DNA of 64,000 nucleotides from CAWIUB01 sp963839175 (GTDB taxonomy: Bacteria > Actinomycetota > Actinomycetes > Mycobacteriales > Jatrophihabitantaceae), in NCBI GenBank assembly GCA_963839175.1, contig CAWIUB010000050.1, positions 306,005 to 370,004 on the forward strand, read 5' to 3'. The notes below the pieces were generated by a model. The model had not been told where the DNA came from, ran no database searches, and saw only the letters and a program-made list of their open reading frames with translations. Below, one piece after another: positions 18,402 to 26,750 of this stretch (position 1 is the first letter of the stretch; each line of letters opens with the position of its first letter). Both the position numbers and the translations under genes were made by a program.

Positions 18402-19679
18402 GTGTCCGCGCGGTCGGCTGATTCCGAGGCCGTCTTCGCGACGTCGGCAGGCGGTGCCGAGGAGCGGTTACGGCGGATCGAAGCCGTCATCGACATTGCG
18501 CTGTCGAAGCTGGACGTCCAGGAGCTGCTGGCCGAACTGCTCGACCGAATTCGGGAGCTACTGGCCACCGACACCGCGGCGGTGCTGCTGCTGGACGAGT
18601 CCTCGCAGGTCTTGGTCGCCGCGGCGGCGCGCGGAATCGAGGAGGAGGTCAGCCAGGGCGTCCGGATCCCGCTGGGCAGGGGCTTCGCGGGGCGCATCGC
18701 GGCCGAAGGACGGCCGGTCATCCTCGAGCAGGTCAGCCCGGCCAACGTGGTCAACCCGCTGCTGCTGCGCAAGGGTATCCAGTCGATGCTCGGGGTCCCG
18801 CTGCTCAGCGGCGATTCAGTCGTTGGGGTGCTGCATGTCGGCACGCTGCACACCCGGAGATTCACCGACGAGGACGTAGCCGTCCTCGAACTGGTTGCCG
18901 ACCGCGTGGCGATGGCCACTACTGCCCGCCGAGCGCTCATCGACAGGGCGGCCGCAGCCACGCTACAGCGCAGTCTGTCGCCAGGACGACTGCCTGCCGT
19001 GCCGGGCCTCGACTTGGCAGCGCGCTATGCCCCCGGCGGCGAGTTCGGCGTCGGCGGCGATTGGTACGACGTGTTCCTGCTGCCGTCCGGTTTGCTCGGC
19101 ATCGCAATCGGTGACGTCATGGGACATGGGTTGCCCGCCGCGACCGTGATGGGCCGGTTGCGCAGCGCATTACGCGCCTATGCCCTCGAAGACGATGACC
19201 CGGCCAGCGCCCTGGAACGATTGGACCGCAAGATCCAGCATTTCGAGCCGGGGCAGATGGGCACGGTCATCTACGGGCTGCTGGACCCCCGACTCCAGAT
19301 CATTCGGATGTCTTGCGCAGGCCACCTCGCTCCAGCCCTGGCGCGACCCCATGCCGCCGCCGAGCTCGTCGAGCTGCCCATCGACCTGCCCGTCGGCGTC
19401 CAGCCCGATGTGCGCAGGCACACCACCTCGATCGAACTGCCGCCCGGCGCGCTGCTATGCCTATTCACCGACGGGCTCATCGAGCAGCGTGACGCCGACG
19501 CCGACGTCGACGTCGCACTCAAACGGTTACGCGATGCGCTGACTGACGACGCGATCCGGACCGCCGAGACCGCCTGCGCTGAACTGATGGCGACCCTGAT
19601 CGGCGAGCGGAGACACGACGACGACGTATCAGTGCTGGCAATCAAACGTCTGCCCGATATACCCGCTTCACCCCACTAA
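18402..19679 (+). CDS. GAF-domain PP2C/SpoIIE-type serine phosphatase
   Basis: A 425-residue protein. A GAF domain lies at about residues 28-180 (RIPLGRGFAGRIAAEGRPVI). A SpoIIE/RsbU-type phosphatase follows (LDLAARYAPGGEFGVGGDWY with metal-binding Asp residues, LCLFTDGLIEQRD, RHDDDVSVLAI). Such enzymes dephosphorylate STAS anti-anti-sigma proteins to free a stress sigma factor, and two STAS genes lie just downstream. The GTG at 18402 has AGGA seven bases upstream; an in-frame GTG at 18396 is the alternative. The stop overlaps the convergent kinase-like gene by four bases. Confidence 0.88.
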   Translation: MSARSADSEAVFATSAGGAEERLRRIEAVIDIALSKLDVQELLAELLDRIRELLATDTAAVLLLDESSQVLVAAAARGIEEEVSQGVRIPLGRGFAGRIAAEGRPVILEQVSPANVVNPLLLRKGIQSMLGVPLLSGDSVVGVLHVGTLHTRRFTDEDVAVLELVADRVAMATTARRALIDRAAAATLQRSLSPGRLPAVPGLDLAARYAPGGEFGVGGDWYDVFLLPSGLLGIAIGDVMGHGLPAATVMGRLRSALRAYALEDDDPASALERLDRKIQHFEPGQMGTVIYGLLDPRLQIIRMSCAGHLAPALARPHAAAELVELPIDLPVGVQPDVRRHTTSIELPPGALLCLFTDGLIEQRDADADVDVALKRLRDALTDDAIRTAETACAELMATLIGERRHDDDVSVLAIKRLPDIPASPH

Positions 19680-20092
19680 GCGTCGACACCGAGGTAGCAC
19701 AGCACCGAGGAAGTGAGCTCATTCGCCGTCGGCAGCTCAGCCCAGACTTGCTTGCCGCGCTGGACGTAGTCCACCCCCCACGCGCGACTGAGCGAAGCGA
19801 CGATCATCAACCCCCTGCCGTGCTCGTCTTCCGGCGCCGCCCATCGCTTCTGCGGCCGACGCGGGACGTAGTCGTCCACGGCAAGGCGGACGTAGGCGCG
19901 ATGTACGGCGACCGTCACGTTCACCTCCGGGCTACCCGCGTTGACCGCGTTGGTGACCAGCTCGCTCACCACCAACCGGGTGTCTTCGGCCAAGTCGAGC
20001 ACGGCCTGGCCGTCCGGAATCGCGGCGGCGACAAATTCCGCGCAAAAATCGCGAGCGTGCCGGGGCGCACTAGTGTCACAGCTGTAGCTCAT
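19676..20092 (-). CDS. RsbW-like ATP-binding anti-sigma factor
   Basis: A 138-residue GHKL-fold protein. The N-box is DTRLVVSELVTNAVNAG, with the Mg-binding Asn present, and the G1 box is EDEHGRGLMIVASLSRAWGV. It belongs to the small HATPase_c_2 kinases that bind sigma factors or phosphorylate STAS proteins. With the phosphatase (convergent) and two STAS proteins it forms a partner-switching set. The ATG at 20092 is preferred; an in-frame start at 20110 adds six residues. Confidence 0.82.
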   Translation of the reverse strand: MSYSCDTSAPRHARDFCAEFVAAAIPDGQAVLDLAEDTRLVVSELVTNAVNAGSPEVNVTVAVHRAYVRLAVDDYVPRRPQKRWAAPEDEHGRGLMIVASLSRAWGVDYVQRGKQVWAELPTANELTSSVLCYLGVDA

Positions 20093-20233
20093 GGTCGCGC
20101 TCTGGCACATCGATCTGATCCGTCTAGCTCCCCGGTTGGTCTGTTGCTCAATGATCTACCCCAACAGGTCTACCCAACCAGCAGGCCGATCTCACACGAG
20201 TTCATACCAGCATGGTCCCGCTATCTTGAGCAC

Positions 20234-20548
20234 ATGCACATTTCGTCCGCGCCGGAGTCGACGGTCGGCACGCGGATCAAGGTGACCGGTGAAGTCGATC
20301 TGCAGAACTCCGACGCGCTGCGCCAAGCGGGCGAGACCGCCCTTTCCGAACCCCGCTGCCGGACGTTGCAGGTTGACCTGTCCGCCGTCACCTTCCTTGA
20401 TTCCAGCGGCGTGGGCGCTCTGGTCGGCCTGCGTAACGCGGCTCTGAACAAAGGCGGGTCCTTGGTCTTGGTGAGCCCCCAACCGCCGGTGCGGCGCGTC
20501 CTCGAGCTAACAACCATGGACAAGGTCTTCGACATCCACGAGGAATAG
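20234..20548 (+). CDS. STAS-domain anti-sigma factor antagonist
   Basis: A 104-residue STAS protein. VTGEVDLQNSDALRQAG leads into VDLSAVTFLDSSGVGALVGL, where the Ser of DSSG is the usual phosphorylation site. It would bind an RsbW-like kinase when unphosphorylated and so release a sigma factor. It is divergent from the RsbW-like gene at 20092. The AGCAC before the ATG at 20234 is a weak ribosome binding site. Confidence 0.85.
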   Translation: MHISSAPESTVGTRIKVTGEVDLQNSDALRQAGETALSEPRCRTLQVDLSAVTFLDSSGVGALVGLRNAALNKGGSLVLVSPQPPVRRVLELTTMDKVFDIHEE

Positions 20549-20708
20549 CCAGCCCCGCACCGCTAGTCAGGACTTGATGCGGCACGTCCGACCCCCTACA
20601 GTTCAACACGCTGAAGCCACAGCCATCTCAAAGCGAAGAACGTGCGGATGAGACTCCAGCCCGCATGTGCACGCGGCCCGGCAGTCCCGCAGAAACGTGA
20701 GGAGCGCA

Positions 20709-21104
20709 GTGGCGGAATTCTCCGTTCACGCCGACGCCAGCGCCAGTGACCACGAGTGCCAGCTCGTCGTAACCGGCGACGTGGATATTGATACCGCCGA
20801 TCAGATGGCGCAAGCAGGCCTGCTCGCCATCGCCCAGCACCCGACTAGAGCCCTTGTCGTAGACCTACGAGAAGTGACGTTCATGGACTCGACCGGGCTG
20901 AAAGCGATGGTTACGCTCCGCGACGGCGCTACCCGCGCAGGCACGCACATACGCCTCCGGAACGTCCCCACGCAGGTCCGAAAGATCTTGGCCATCACCG
21001 CGCTCGATGGGCTCCTTGCACCTGATGAAGCCGCTACCCCGACCCCAACCGGATCAGCGCCCGAGACAATCGACGACAATCCGGAGACGCTCCCGCAGGG
21101 CTGA
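20709..21104 (+). CDS. STAS-domain anti-sigma factor antagonist, second copy
   Basis: A 131-residue STAS protein with VVTGDVDIDTADQMAQAGLL and VDLREVTFMDSTGLKAMVTL; the Ser of DSTG is the likely phospho-site. The acidic C-terminal tail, rich in Thr and Pro, is not part of the domain. The GTG at 20709 has GAGGAGC seven bases before it and was preferred to an ATG at 20667. The two STAS proteins differ enough to suggest separate partners or signals. Confidence 0.85.
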   Translation: MAEFSVHADASASDHECQLVVTGDVDIDTADQMAQAGLLAIAQHPTRALVVDLREVTFMDSTGLKAMVTLRDGATRAGTHIRLRNVPTQVRKILAITALDGLLAPDEAATPTPTGSAPETIDDNPETLPQG

Positions 21105-21146
21105 CGCGCCGGATCGAGTCTTGGCGCTGGGGCGACGCGACGTCGG

Positions 21147-22148
21147 CTACTCCGGTTCGGCGAGCACCCGGCCGTACCGGGCCAGTACCCGTGATCGCAG
21201 GTCGGGGTCGGACTGGGGAACCGGCTGGATAAAGATCTCGTCCAGGTCGGTAAACCGATCTCGCAGGTCGGCGTCGATGCGAATGCAGGCGCGCTCCAGG
21301 TCGCCCGCCGAGTAGCTGTCGACGAAGTCGACTCGCGCGCAGAGCAGAACCCGATCGGTGCCCGTCTGCATCGTCAGCAGGTCGACGACGTCGTCGACTT
21401 CGCGCTGCTCCTCGAGCATCGCCTCGATATCGCCCAACAGCCGGGGGTCGGCCTGCTTGCCGATCAGCAGCGCCTTGCAAGTCTGCGCGAGCATCACCGC
21501 CGCGACCACGAGCAGCGCACCGATCCCAAGTGATGCGGCCCCGTCCCAGACCGACGAGCCGGTCAGCTGTCGCAGCCCCACACCAGCAGCCGCGAGGCCG
21601 ATGCCGATCAACGCAGCCGAATCCTCGAGCACGACACTCTTCACGGTTGGATCGTCTGGGTCCCTAACGTACGCGGCAATCGACTGGTCGCGGTCGGCCG
21701 CCTCGCCTCGTGTCTGTCGCAGGCCCCGCCACAAGGAGATCCCCTCCAACAGCGCAGCGCAGCCGAGCACGAGGTAGCTGAACCACAGATGGGACGCCTC
21801 GCGTTCCGGGCTGAGGAGCGTGTGCACGCCTAGGTAGAAGGAGAACGCCGCGCCGGACACAAAGATCGCCACAGCGGCGAGCAGCGACCAGAAGTAGCGC
21901 TCCTTGCCGTAGCCAAACGGATGCACCCGGTCAGCCGGCCGCTGCGACCGTCGCAGCGCGGTGAGCAGCAGCAGTTCGGTCGAGGTGTCACCCGCAGAGT
22001 GCGCCGCCTCGGAAAGCAGTGCGGCCGATCCAGACAGCAGCCCCGCAATCAGCTTGAGCACACCGATGCCGGCGTTCGCGCCCAACGCGAGTAGCACGGT
22101 GAGTCGGCTCTCGCTGTGATCAGCACTCGCGCCATCTTGGCCAGCCAT
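21147..22148 (-). CDS. Cation diffusion facilitator (CDF) family transporter
   Basis: A 333-residue protein with six predicted helices and a cytoplasmic C-terminal domain. Helix 2 carries SEAAHSAGDTSTELLLL, with the HxxxD metal site of zinc/manganese exporters, and helix 5 has EDSAALIGIGLAAAGVGL with an Asp. The C-terminal part (IEAMLEEQREVDDVVDLLTM) has the CDF dimerisation fold. It probably exports a divalent metal. Several starts are possible (22184, 22169, 22148); I used the ATG nearest the first helix. Confidence 0.82.
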   Translation of the reverse strand: MAGQDGASADHSESRLTVLLALGANAGIGVLKLIAGLLSGSAALLSEAAHSAGDTSTELLLLTALRRSQRPADRVHPFGYGKERYFWSLLAAVAIFVSGAAFSFYLGVHTLLSPEREASHLWFSYLVLGCAALLEGISLWRGLRQTRGEAADRDQSIAAYVRDPDDPTVKSVVLEDSAALIGIGLAAAGVGLRQLTGSSVWDGAASLGIGALLVVAAVMLAQTCKALLIGKQADPRLLGDIEAMLEEQREVDDVVDLLTMQTGTDRVLLCARVDFVDSYSAGDLERACIRIDADLRDRFTDLDEIFIQPVPQSDPDLRSRVLARYGRVLAEPE

Positions 22149-22246
22149 AGCTCCACGATCACCGGTCATGTCGGCCACCGCCACCCGAGGCGCGGCGCGG
22201 CGCGTGTACCGACCGACCTTGCCGAGCTCTTGGTCGCCAGGGTCTG

Positions 22247-22645
22247 TCAGGCCGCGTTTTTGGTCTCCCAGAAGATCTTGTCGATCTCGGCGATCAAGTC
22301 GAGCAGCGCCTGCCCCTCAGCCGGGTCGACCGCACCCTTGCCGCCCGCGGCACCCGCCGCCTTCGTCGCCCGGTTGAACAGCTCATGCAGCTGCGGATAC
22401 TTCTCGAAGTGCGCCGGCTTGAAATAGTCCGTCCACAACACCCACAGGTGATGCTTGACCAGCTCGGCCCGCTGCTCCTTGATCAGCAGCGCCCGGGTGC
22501 GGAACACCGGATCCTCGTTGCCCTGATACTTCTCCATGATCGCCTTCACCGACTCGGCCTCGATCCGCGCCTGGGCCGGGTCATACACCCCGCAGGGCAG
22601 ATCGCAGTGCGCGTAGGCGGTAATCGTCGAACGGAACAGTCGCAT
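22247..22645 (-). CDS. sodN: Nickel superoxide dismutase
   Basis: A 132-residue protein. After a 12-residue leader (MRLFRSTITAYA) comes the nickel hook HCDLPCGVYDP, in which His1, Cys2 and Cys6 of the mature chain bind nickel. The rest (ESVKAIMEKYQGNEDPVFRT, KEQRAELVKHHLWVLW) is the usual four-helix body. It removes superoxide in the cytoplasm. The leader must be cleaved to expose the N-terminal His. The maturation protease often encoded next to sodN is not adjacent here. GGAGG precedes the ATG at 22645 by ten bases, and a SigF-type promoter lies upstream. Confidence 0.95.
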   Translation of the reverse strand: MRLFRSTITAYAHCDLPCGVYDPAQARIEAESVKAIMEKYQGNEDPVFRTRALLIKEQRAELVKHHLWVLWTDYFKPAHFEKYPQLHELFNRATKAAGAAGGKGAVDPAEGQALLDLIAEIDKIFWETKNAA

Positions 22646-22686
22646 AGCGGTGATGACCTCCAAAGCAGACAACGATGCCGGGTATG

Positions 22687-22711
22687 TACCCCTCGGCGAG
22701 CCGGGCCAAAC
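22687..22711 (-). promoter_or_regulatory. SigF-type promoter of sodN
   Basis: On the minus strand GTTT (22711-22708), a 16-bp spacer, then GGGTA (22691-22687), 42 bp before the sodN start. It matches the known actinobacterial SigF/SigB consensus GTTT-N15-17-GGGTA. Confidence 0.7.
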
Positions 22712-22734
22712 AAAGCGCCCCGTCGCGCCAAGCC

Positions 22735-22760
22735 GTTTAGGCCACTCCATCGGGTGGGTA
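22735..22760 (+). promoter_or_regulatory. SigF-type promoter of the PLD-like gene
   Basis: GTTT (22735-22738), a 17-bp spacer, then GGGTA (22756-22760), 81 bp before the GTG at 22841. It lies back to back with the sodN promoter; the two -35 boxes are 23 bp apart. Confidence 0.7.
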
Positions 22761-22840
22761 CAGCACGGTCATGACCTCTCAGCCGCTTCGAGTGCAGCAG
22801 CCGATGATGACCGCGACCAGCACAGGAGGAGTCAGGCGGC

Positions 22841-24439
22841 GTGTCGACCAACGAGTGGTTTCTCTTACGACGTGAGCGCGGCAATTGGGCCAGTACCGTC
22901 GATGACGGGGGCGCCCAGGAGGCCTGGTCCGTTGGCAATCTGGTCGTGCCGCTGATTCACGGGGCGACCTATTTTGCCTCGCTGAAGTCCGCGGTCGAGC
23001 AAATGCGGTGCGGCGACTTGCTGCTGTTCGTCGACTGGCGCGGCGACCCGGATGAGTTGCTGACCGACAGCCCGGGGAGCGAGGTTGCCCGTGTGCTGTG
23101 CATGGCGGCGAGTCGGGGCGTGGATGTCCGCGGTCTCGTGTGGCGCTCGCATTGGGACCGACTGCGATTCTCCGCTGCTGAGAACCGCCATCTCGATGAG
23201 CAGATCGCGGCCGCTGGAGGACAGTGTCTGCTCGACATGCGCGTGCGGGCAGGCGGGTCGCACCATCAGAAGTTCGTTGTCCTGCGTCATCGTGGGCATC
23301 CTCAAGACGATGTGGCATTTCTTGGCGGTATCGACCTATGTCACAGTCGCCGCGATGACGCGTCACATGCCGGCGACCGTCAAGCTCAGCCCATGGCTGC
23401 CGCATATGGCGACCGGCCGCCGTGGCACGACGTCCAGCTCCAGATCCGGGGCCCGGCGGTCGGCGTGGTCGAGCGCGTGTTCCGGGAACGTTGGGACGAT
23501 GCTCAACCCCTGAGCCGCAACCCGGTGCACACACTGGCGGATCGGGTACGCGGCGATGACCGGACGAGGCGTCGGCTGCCCAGTCAACTGCCCGACCCAC
23601 CGTCCACCGGTCCACACACCGTCCAGCTGTTGCGCACCTACCCCAACCGGATCGGCGGATACCCGTTCGCACCCGACGGGGAACGGAGCATCGCCCGGGG
23701 CTACATCAAGGCCTTGCAGCAGGCCCGCCAGCTGATTTACATCGAGGACCAGTACCTGTGGTCGCGCGATGTCGCGCGCTACATTTCCGATGCGCTGCGC
23801 ACGCACCCGCAGCTGCACCTACTCGCCGTGCTCCCCCACTTCCCCGACCAAGACGGTCGATTGTCGATGCCGCCCAACCTCATCGGGCGCACTGACGCGC
23901 TGCAGCTGATCGAATCCGCCGGGCAGGAACGAGTGGCCTGCTATGGGCTGGAGAACCCGACGGGGACACCGGTGTACGTTCACGCCAAGGTGTGCGTCAT
24001 CGACGACGTGTGGGTTGCGGTCGGCTCGGACAACTTCAACAGGCGCTCGTGGTCGCACGACTCCGAGCTGACGGCCGCCATCTTGGATGAGACTGTTGAC
24101 GGCCGACACGCTGATCACACCGCCGAAATCGACCAACCCCGGGCGTTCGCCCGAAACCTGCGACTAGCCCTGGCTCGCGAACATCTCGACCGAGGCATTG
24201 GAGACGACGCTGACCTGGTCGACCCGTACTCGGCGTTCCGGGCGTTCGCGGCTAGCGCCGCGGCCCTGGAGCGCTGGTATCTCAGTGGCCGAGCCGGCCC
24301 GCGCCCGCCCGGACGACTCCGGCCATTAACCGACCAGCGGCTCAACAAGCTCACCCGGCTATGGGCAGAACCCCTATACCGACGAATCTACGATCCGGAC
24401 GGCCGACCCCGCCGCCTCCGCCGCACCAACGAGTATTAA
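22841..24439 (+). CDS. Phospholipase D-like (HKD) protein, copy 1
   Basis: A 532-residue soluble protein with two HKD motifs. The first is HHQKFVVLRHRGHPQDDVAF around His142 and Lys144, with GGIDL after it. The second is VHAKVCVIDDVWVAVGSDNF around His381, Lys383 and Asp388, followed by the typical NRRSWSHDSEL. The block LIYIEDQYLW precedes motif 2, as in PLD and cardiolipin-synthase-like enzymes. It could hydrolyse or exchange phospholipid head groups. No signal peptide is seen. A paralogue of similar length is at 31171-32787, and both lie near lipid-phosphate genes. Confidence 0.88.
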   Translation: MSTNEWFLLRRERGNWASTVDDGGAQEAWSVGNLVVPLIHGATYFASLKSAVEQMRCGDLLLFVDWRGDPDELLTDSPGSEVARVLCMAASRGVDVRGLVWRSHWDRLRFSAAENRHLDEQIAAAGGQCLLDMRVRAGGSHHQKFVVLRHRGHPQDDVAFLGGIDLCHSRRDDASHAGDRQAQPMAAAYGDRPPWHDVQLQIRGPAVGVVERVFRERWDDAQPLSRNPVHTLADRVRGDDRTRRRLPSQLPDPPSTGPHTVQLLRTYPNRIGGYPFAPDGERSIARGYIKALQQARQLIYIEDQYLWSRDVARYISDALRTHPQLHLLAVLPHFPDQDGRLSMPPNLIGRTDALQLIESAGQERVACYGLENPTGTPVYVHAKVCVIDDVWVAVGSDNFNRRSWSHDSELTAAILDETVDGRHADHTAEIDQPRAFARNLRLALAREHLDRGIGDDADLVDPYSAFRAFAASAAALERWYLSGRAGPRPPGRLRPLTDQRLNKLTRLWAEPLYRRIYDPDGRPRRLRRTNEY

Positions 24440-24480
24440 CCGGCCGCATAGCACAAGCGCGGAATGGGTATACGACACGC

Positions 24481-24750
24481 ATGGCTACCACGAAACAAAC
24501 CCAGGCCGCCAAGCGGAACGTAAAGAAGGCCCACCAGGCGGCGTCAGCCAAGCAGACAATCGCGCACCTGCCGAAGCGGACCCGGACGGCGTTGGGCCAG
24601 CAAGGTGCGGCGATCGCGCGGCGCAAGCGCGTTGGGGGCAGCTCTCCGAAGACGCGAGCCGAGCTATACGAGATCGCGAAGCGACGCGACCTGCCGGGCC
24701 GCTCGAAGATGGGACGCGACGAGCTCGCGAAGAAACTCGGGGAGCGGTAG
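24481..24750 (+). CDS. Small basic protein with a Rho_N/SAP-like C-terminal motif
   Basis: An 89-residue, very Lys/Arg-rich protein. The N-terminal half is histone-like (ATTKQTQAAKRNVKKAHQAA), and the C-terminal half is TRAELYEIAKRRDLPGRSKM followed by GRDELAKKL, a Rho_N-like helical motif that binds nucleic acid in other proteins. The start ATG at 24481 lies close after a GGGTAT (24466-24471) for which I find no good -35. Similar motifs end the proteins at 26942-27865 and 40681-41007. It may coat DNA or RNA during stress; this is inference. Confidence 0.7.
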   Translation: MATTKQTQAAKRNVKKAHQAASAKQTIAHLPKRTRTALGQQGAAIARRKRVGGSSPKTRAELYEIAKRRDLPGRSKMGRDELAKKLGER

Positions 24751-24763
24751 TTTGCCAGTCCGC

Positions 24764-25258
24764 TCAGCTGATGACGGCGTCAACGGCTTTCTTCAGCGCG
24801 CTCGGTTGGGTCGGACGCCGGGGAGCCGTGGCCCGGAGCTCGAGCATCTCGGCTCCGAGTTCCTGCAGCGTTTTGCGGCTCACGCCGTCGCGCACCTTCG
24901 GGAACCAGTCCTGCTCCTCCTCGTCTATGTGGTGCTTCACGTTCTCGATCAGCACCGTGGCCTTGGCCTTGAAGTGCTCATCGTGGGCGCTCATCGCCGT
25001 CAACTCCGCGCACAGCACATCGGCGAGGTGGTGCTCCTCGTACGACTCCAAGACGTCCTCGCTCATCTCGGGTAGGAGTTCCCGCACCTTCGGATACATG
25101 CACTCATTCTCGAGGTAGGTGTGTACCGTCAATGCCTCGATGATCTTGTTGACCACGTGCGCCGTCTGCCGAGTCCCGTTGGCGCGGGCAAACTGGCGAA
25201 ACAGGTTACGCATCTGTTTGTGATCTTGCTTGAGCAAGGCGATTGCGTCGGACGACAT
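24764..25258 (-). CDS. Hemerythrin-like HHE-domain protein
   Basis: A 164-residue four-helix protein. Iron ligands are supplied by LLKQDHKQMRNLF, LTVHTYLENECMYP, YEEHHLADVL and VKHHIDEEEQDWFP. Proteins of this type bind oxygen or nitric oxide, or sense redox state. The ATG at 25258 (MSSDAIALL) begins right at the domain; the longer frame to 25291 adds residues with no similarity. No operon partner; the neighbouring genes are other stress functions. Confidence 0.85.
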   Translation of the reverse strand: MSSDAIALLKQDHKQMRNLFRQFARANGTRQTAHVVNKIIEALTVHTYLENECMYPKVRELLPEMSEDVLESYEEHHLADVLCAELTAMSAHDEHFKAKATVLIENVKHHIDEEEQDWFPKVRDGVSRKTLQELGAEMLELRATAPRRPTQPSALKKAVDAVIS

Positions 25259-25448
25259 AGGACCACCAATCAGGCAACGCGTCGCACACACAGGGGCCCG
25301 CGTGAAGACGCTCGGTGCGGCTGCTGCTCAGCCTCAGACGGTTATGCCCGATCTCGTTGCCGCCCTAACTCACATTTGGGTCTCGGCTGCGCTTGTGTTG
25401 GCGGCGACGATCGCTTGCCGACCAGCCAAGCCCGTCCGACGGCGGTGC

Positions 25449-25763
25449 TCAGGGACGATCGGGGCCGTCCATGACGTCGGGGACCCCCGGCGTAGGTTCG
25501 CGCTCGTCACCCATCACATCGGGGACCCCAGGCGTGGGCTCGCGCTCGTCACCCATCACGTCGGGGACGCCGGGCGTGGGCTCGCGCTCGTCACCCATCA
25601 CATCGGGGACGCCGGGCGTGCGCTCGCGCTCGTCACCCATCACATCGGGGACGCCGGGCGTGCGCTCGCGCTCGTCACCCATCACATCGGGGACGCCGGG
25701 CGTGCGCTCGCGTTCGTCTCCCATGACGTCGGATCGAGTGTCGTTCTGGTCGTCGGTTGCCAT
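25449..25763 (-). CDS. Tandem 14-residue-repeat acidic protein
   Basis: A 104-residue protein composed of a short head (MATDDQNDTRS), six perfect-length copies of DVMGDERERTPGVP, and a nine-residue tail (DVMDGPDRP). The first three copies have Arg at position 9 and the last three Pro. No known domain is seen; the repeats are polar and probably disordered. A strong GAGGAGG lies eight bases before the ATG at 25763, which supports real expression. Function unknown; it stands between hemerythrin and SDR genes. Confidence 0.7.
   Translation of the reverse strand: MATDDQNDTRSDVMGDERERTPGVPDVMGDERERTPGVPDVMGDERERTPGVPDVMGDEREPTPGVPDVMGDEREPTPGVPDVMGDEREPTPGVPDVMDGPDRP
25475..25726. repeat. Six tandem 42-bp repeats
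   Basis: Six head-to-tail copies of 42 bp with few mismatches, which encode the 14-residue repeats of the gene on the minus strand. Several adjacent copies are almost identical in DNA, which points to recent expansion by slippage or unequal crossing-over. Confidence 0.93.
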
Positions 25764-25846
25764 CGTGGGCACCTCCTCGCGGATCGAAGTCGATGGTTGT
25801 TGATCTATTCGGAAGAACCTTATTCGTGCGGCTGTCATCAGCCCGG

Positions 25847-26686
25847 TCAAAGGATCGGCCTGCCACCAGTCACAGGAATGCGAGCGCCCGAGATGTAACT
25901 GCCCTCGTCTGATGCGAGCAGTACGTAGACCGGGGCCACCTCGGCGGGCTGCCCGGCCCGGCCCAGCGGCACGTTCTGGCCGAAGCTCTCGACCTTATCT
26001 CCGGGCATCGTCGACGGAATCAGGGGCGTCCAGATCGGACCGGGAGCGACGCTGTTCACGCGGATTCCTTTCTCGCCCAAGAGCTGCGCCAGGCTCGCCG
26101 CGAAGTTCGCGATGGCCGCCTTCGTCGCGGCGTACGGCGCCAGCGTCGGAGACGGCATGTCCGAGTTGACTGACGAGCTCGCGATGATGGAGGAGCCGGG
26201 CACCATGTGCGGCACGGCCGCCTTGCAGAGGTGAAACATCGCGGAGAGGTTCGTGGCGAGCGTGTAGTCCCACTCCTCGTCGGGGATCTCTTCGAGCGAC
26301 TCGCGAGTCATCTGGTAGGCAGCGTTGTACACGAGGACATCCACCCGGCCGAACTCCTCGACGGCTCTGGCGACGATGTCACGACAATGCTGGGCCCGGG
26401 AGACGTCGCCCCGGACGAGCAGGGCCTTGCGTCCGGCGTCCTCTACGAGGCGGGCGGTGTCCTGCGCGTCGTCATCCTCCTCCAGATACGAGATCAGGAC
26501 GTCGGCACCCTCGCGGGCGTACGCGATGGCCACTGCCCGGCCGATGCCGCTGTCGCCGCCGGTGATCACTGCAGTCTTTCCGGCCAGCCGACCCGATCCG
26601 TGGTAGCTCTCTTCCCCGCAGTCGGGCCTCGGCCGCATCGCGGACTGCGTGCCAGGAGGTCGTTGCTGCTGAGCTGGTTGGTCCAT
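25847..26686 (-). CDS. SDR family oxidoreductase (stress-type, YghA/YhdG-like)
   Basis: A 279-residue short-chain dehydrogenase. It has GKTAVITGGDSGIGRAVAIA (nucleotide binding), a VYNAAYQ motif in place of NNAG, catalytic Ser in SIIASSSVNSD, YAATKAA with catalytic Tyr and Lys, and a C-terminal GSYISGARIPVTGG. The N-terminal arm is rich in Gln and Pro. Relatives in many bacteria belong to general-stress regulons; the substrate is unknown. A SigF-like promoter with GGGCAA lies 65 bp upstream, back to back with that of the coiled-coil gene. Confidence 0.88.
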   Translation of the reverse strand: MDQPAQQQRPPGTQSAMRPRPDCGEESYHGSGRLAGKTAVITGGDSGIGRAVAIAYAREGADVLISYLEEDDDAQDTARLVEDAGRKALLVRGDVSRAQHCRDIVARAVEEFGRVDVLVYNAAYQMTRESLEEIPDEEWDYTLATNLSAMFHLCKAAVPHMVPGSSIIASSSVNSDMPSPTLAPYAATKAAIANFAASLAQLLGEKGIRVNSVAPGPIWTPLIPSTMPGDKVESFGQNVPLGRAGQPAEVAPVYVLLASDEGSYISGARIPVTGGRPIL

Positions 26687-26750
26687 CAGTCGTCTCTTCC
26701 TGGCAACGCGCCGCGCTAGGCCTTGGGCGGAGGCTTCTCCGTCCTTAGAT

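Noticed and set aside
20160..20200. TACCC motifs as SigF promoters for the RsbW-like gene
   Set aside because: The only upstream box is GGTT at 14 bp, which is too far from the consensus.
24466..24471. GGGTAT as a SigF -10 before the basic protein at 24481
   Set aside because: No GTTT or GTTA lies 15-18 bp upstream (GCAT is there), so I did not list it as a promoter.
25475..25726. Possible CRISPR array
   Set aside because: The 42-bp units are head to tail with no unique spacers and encode a regular protein repeat.
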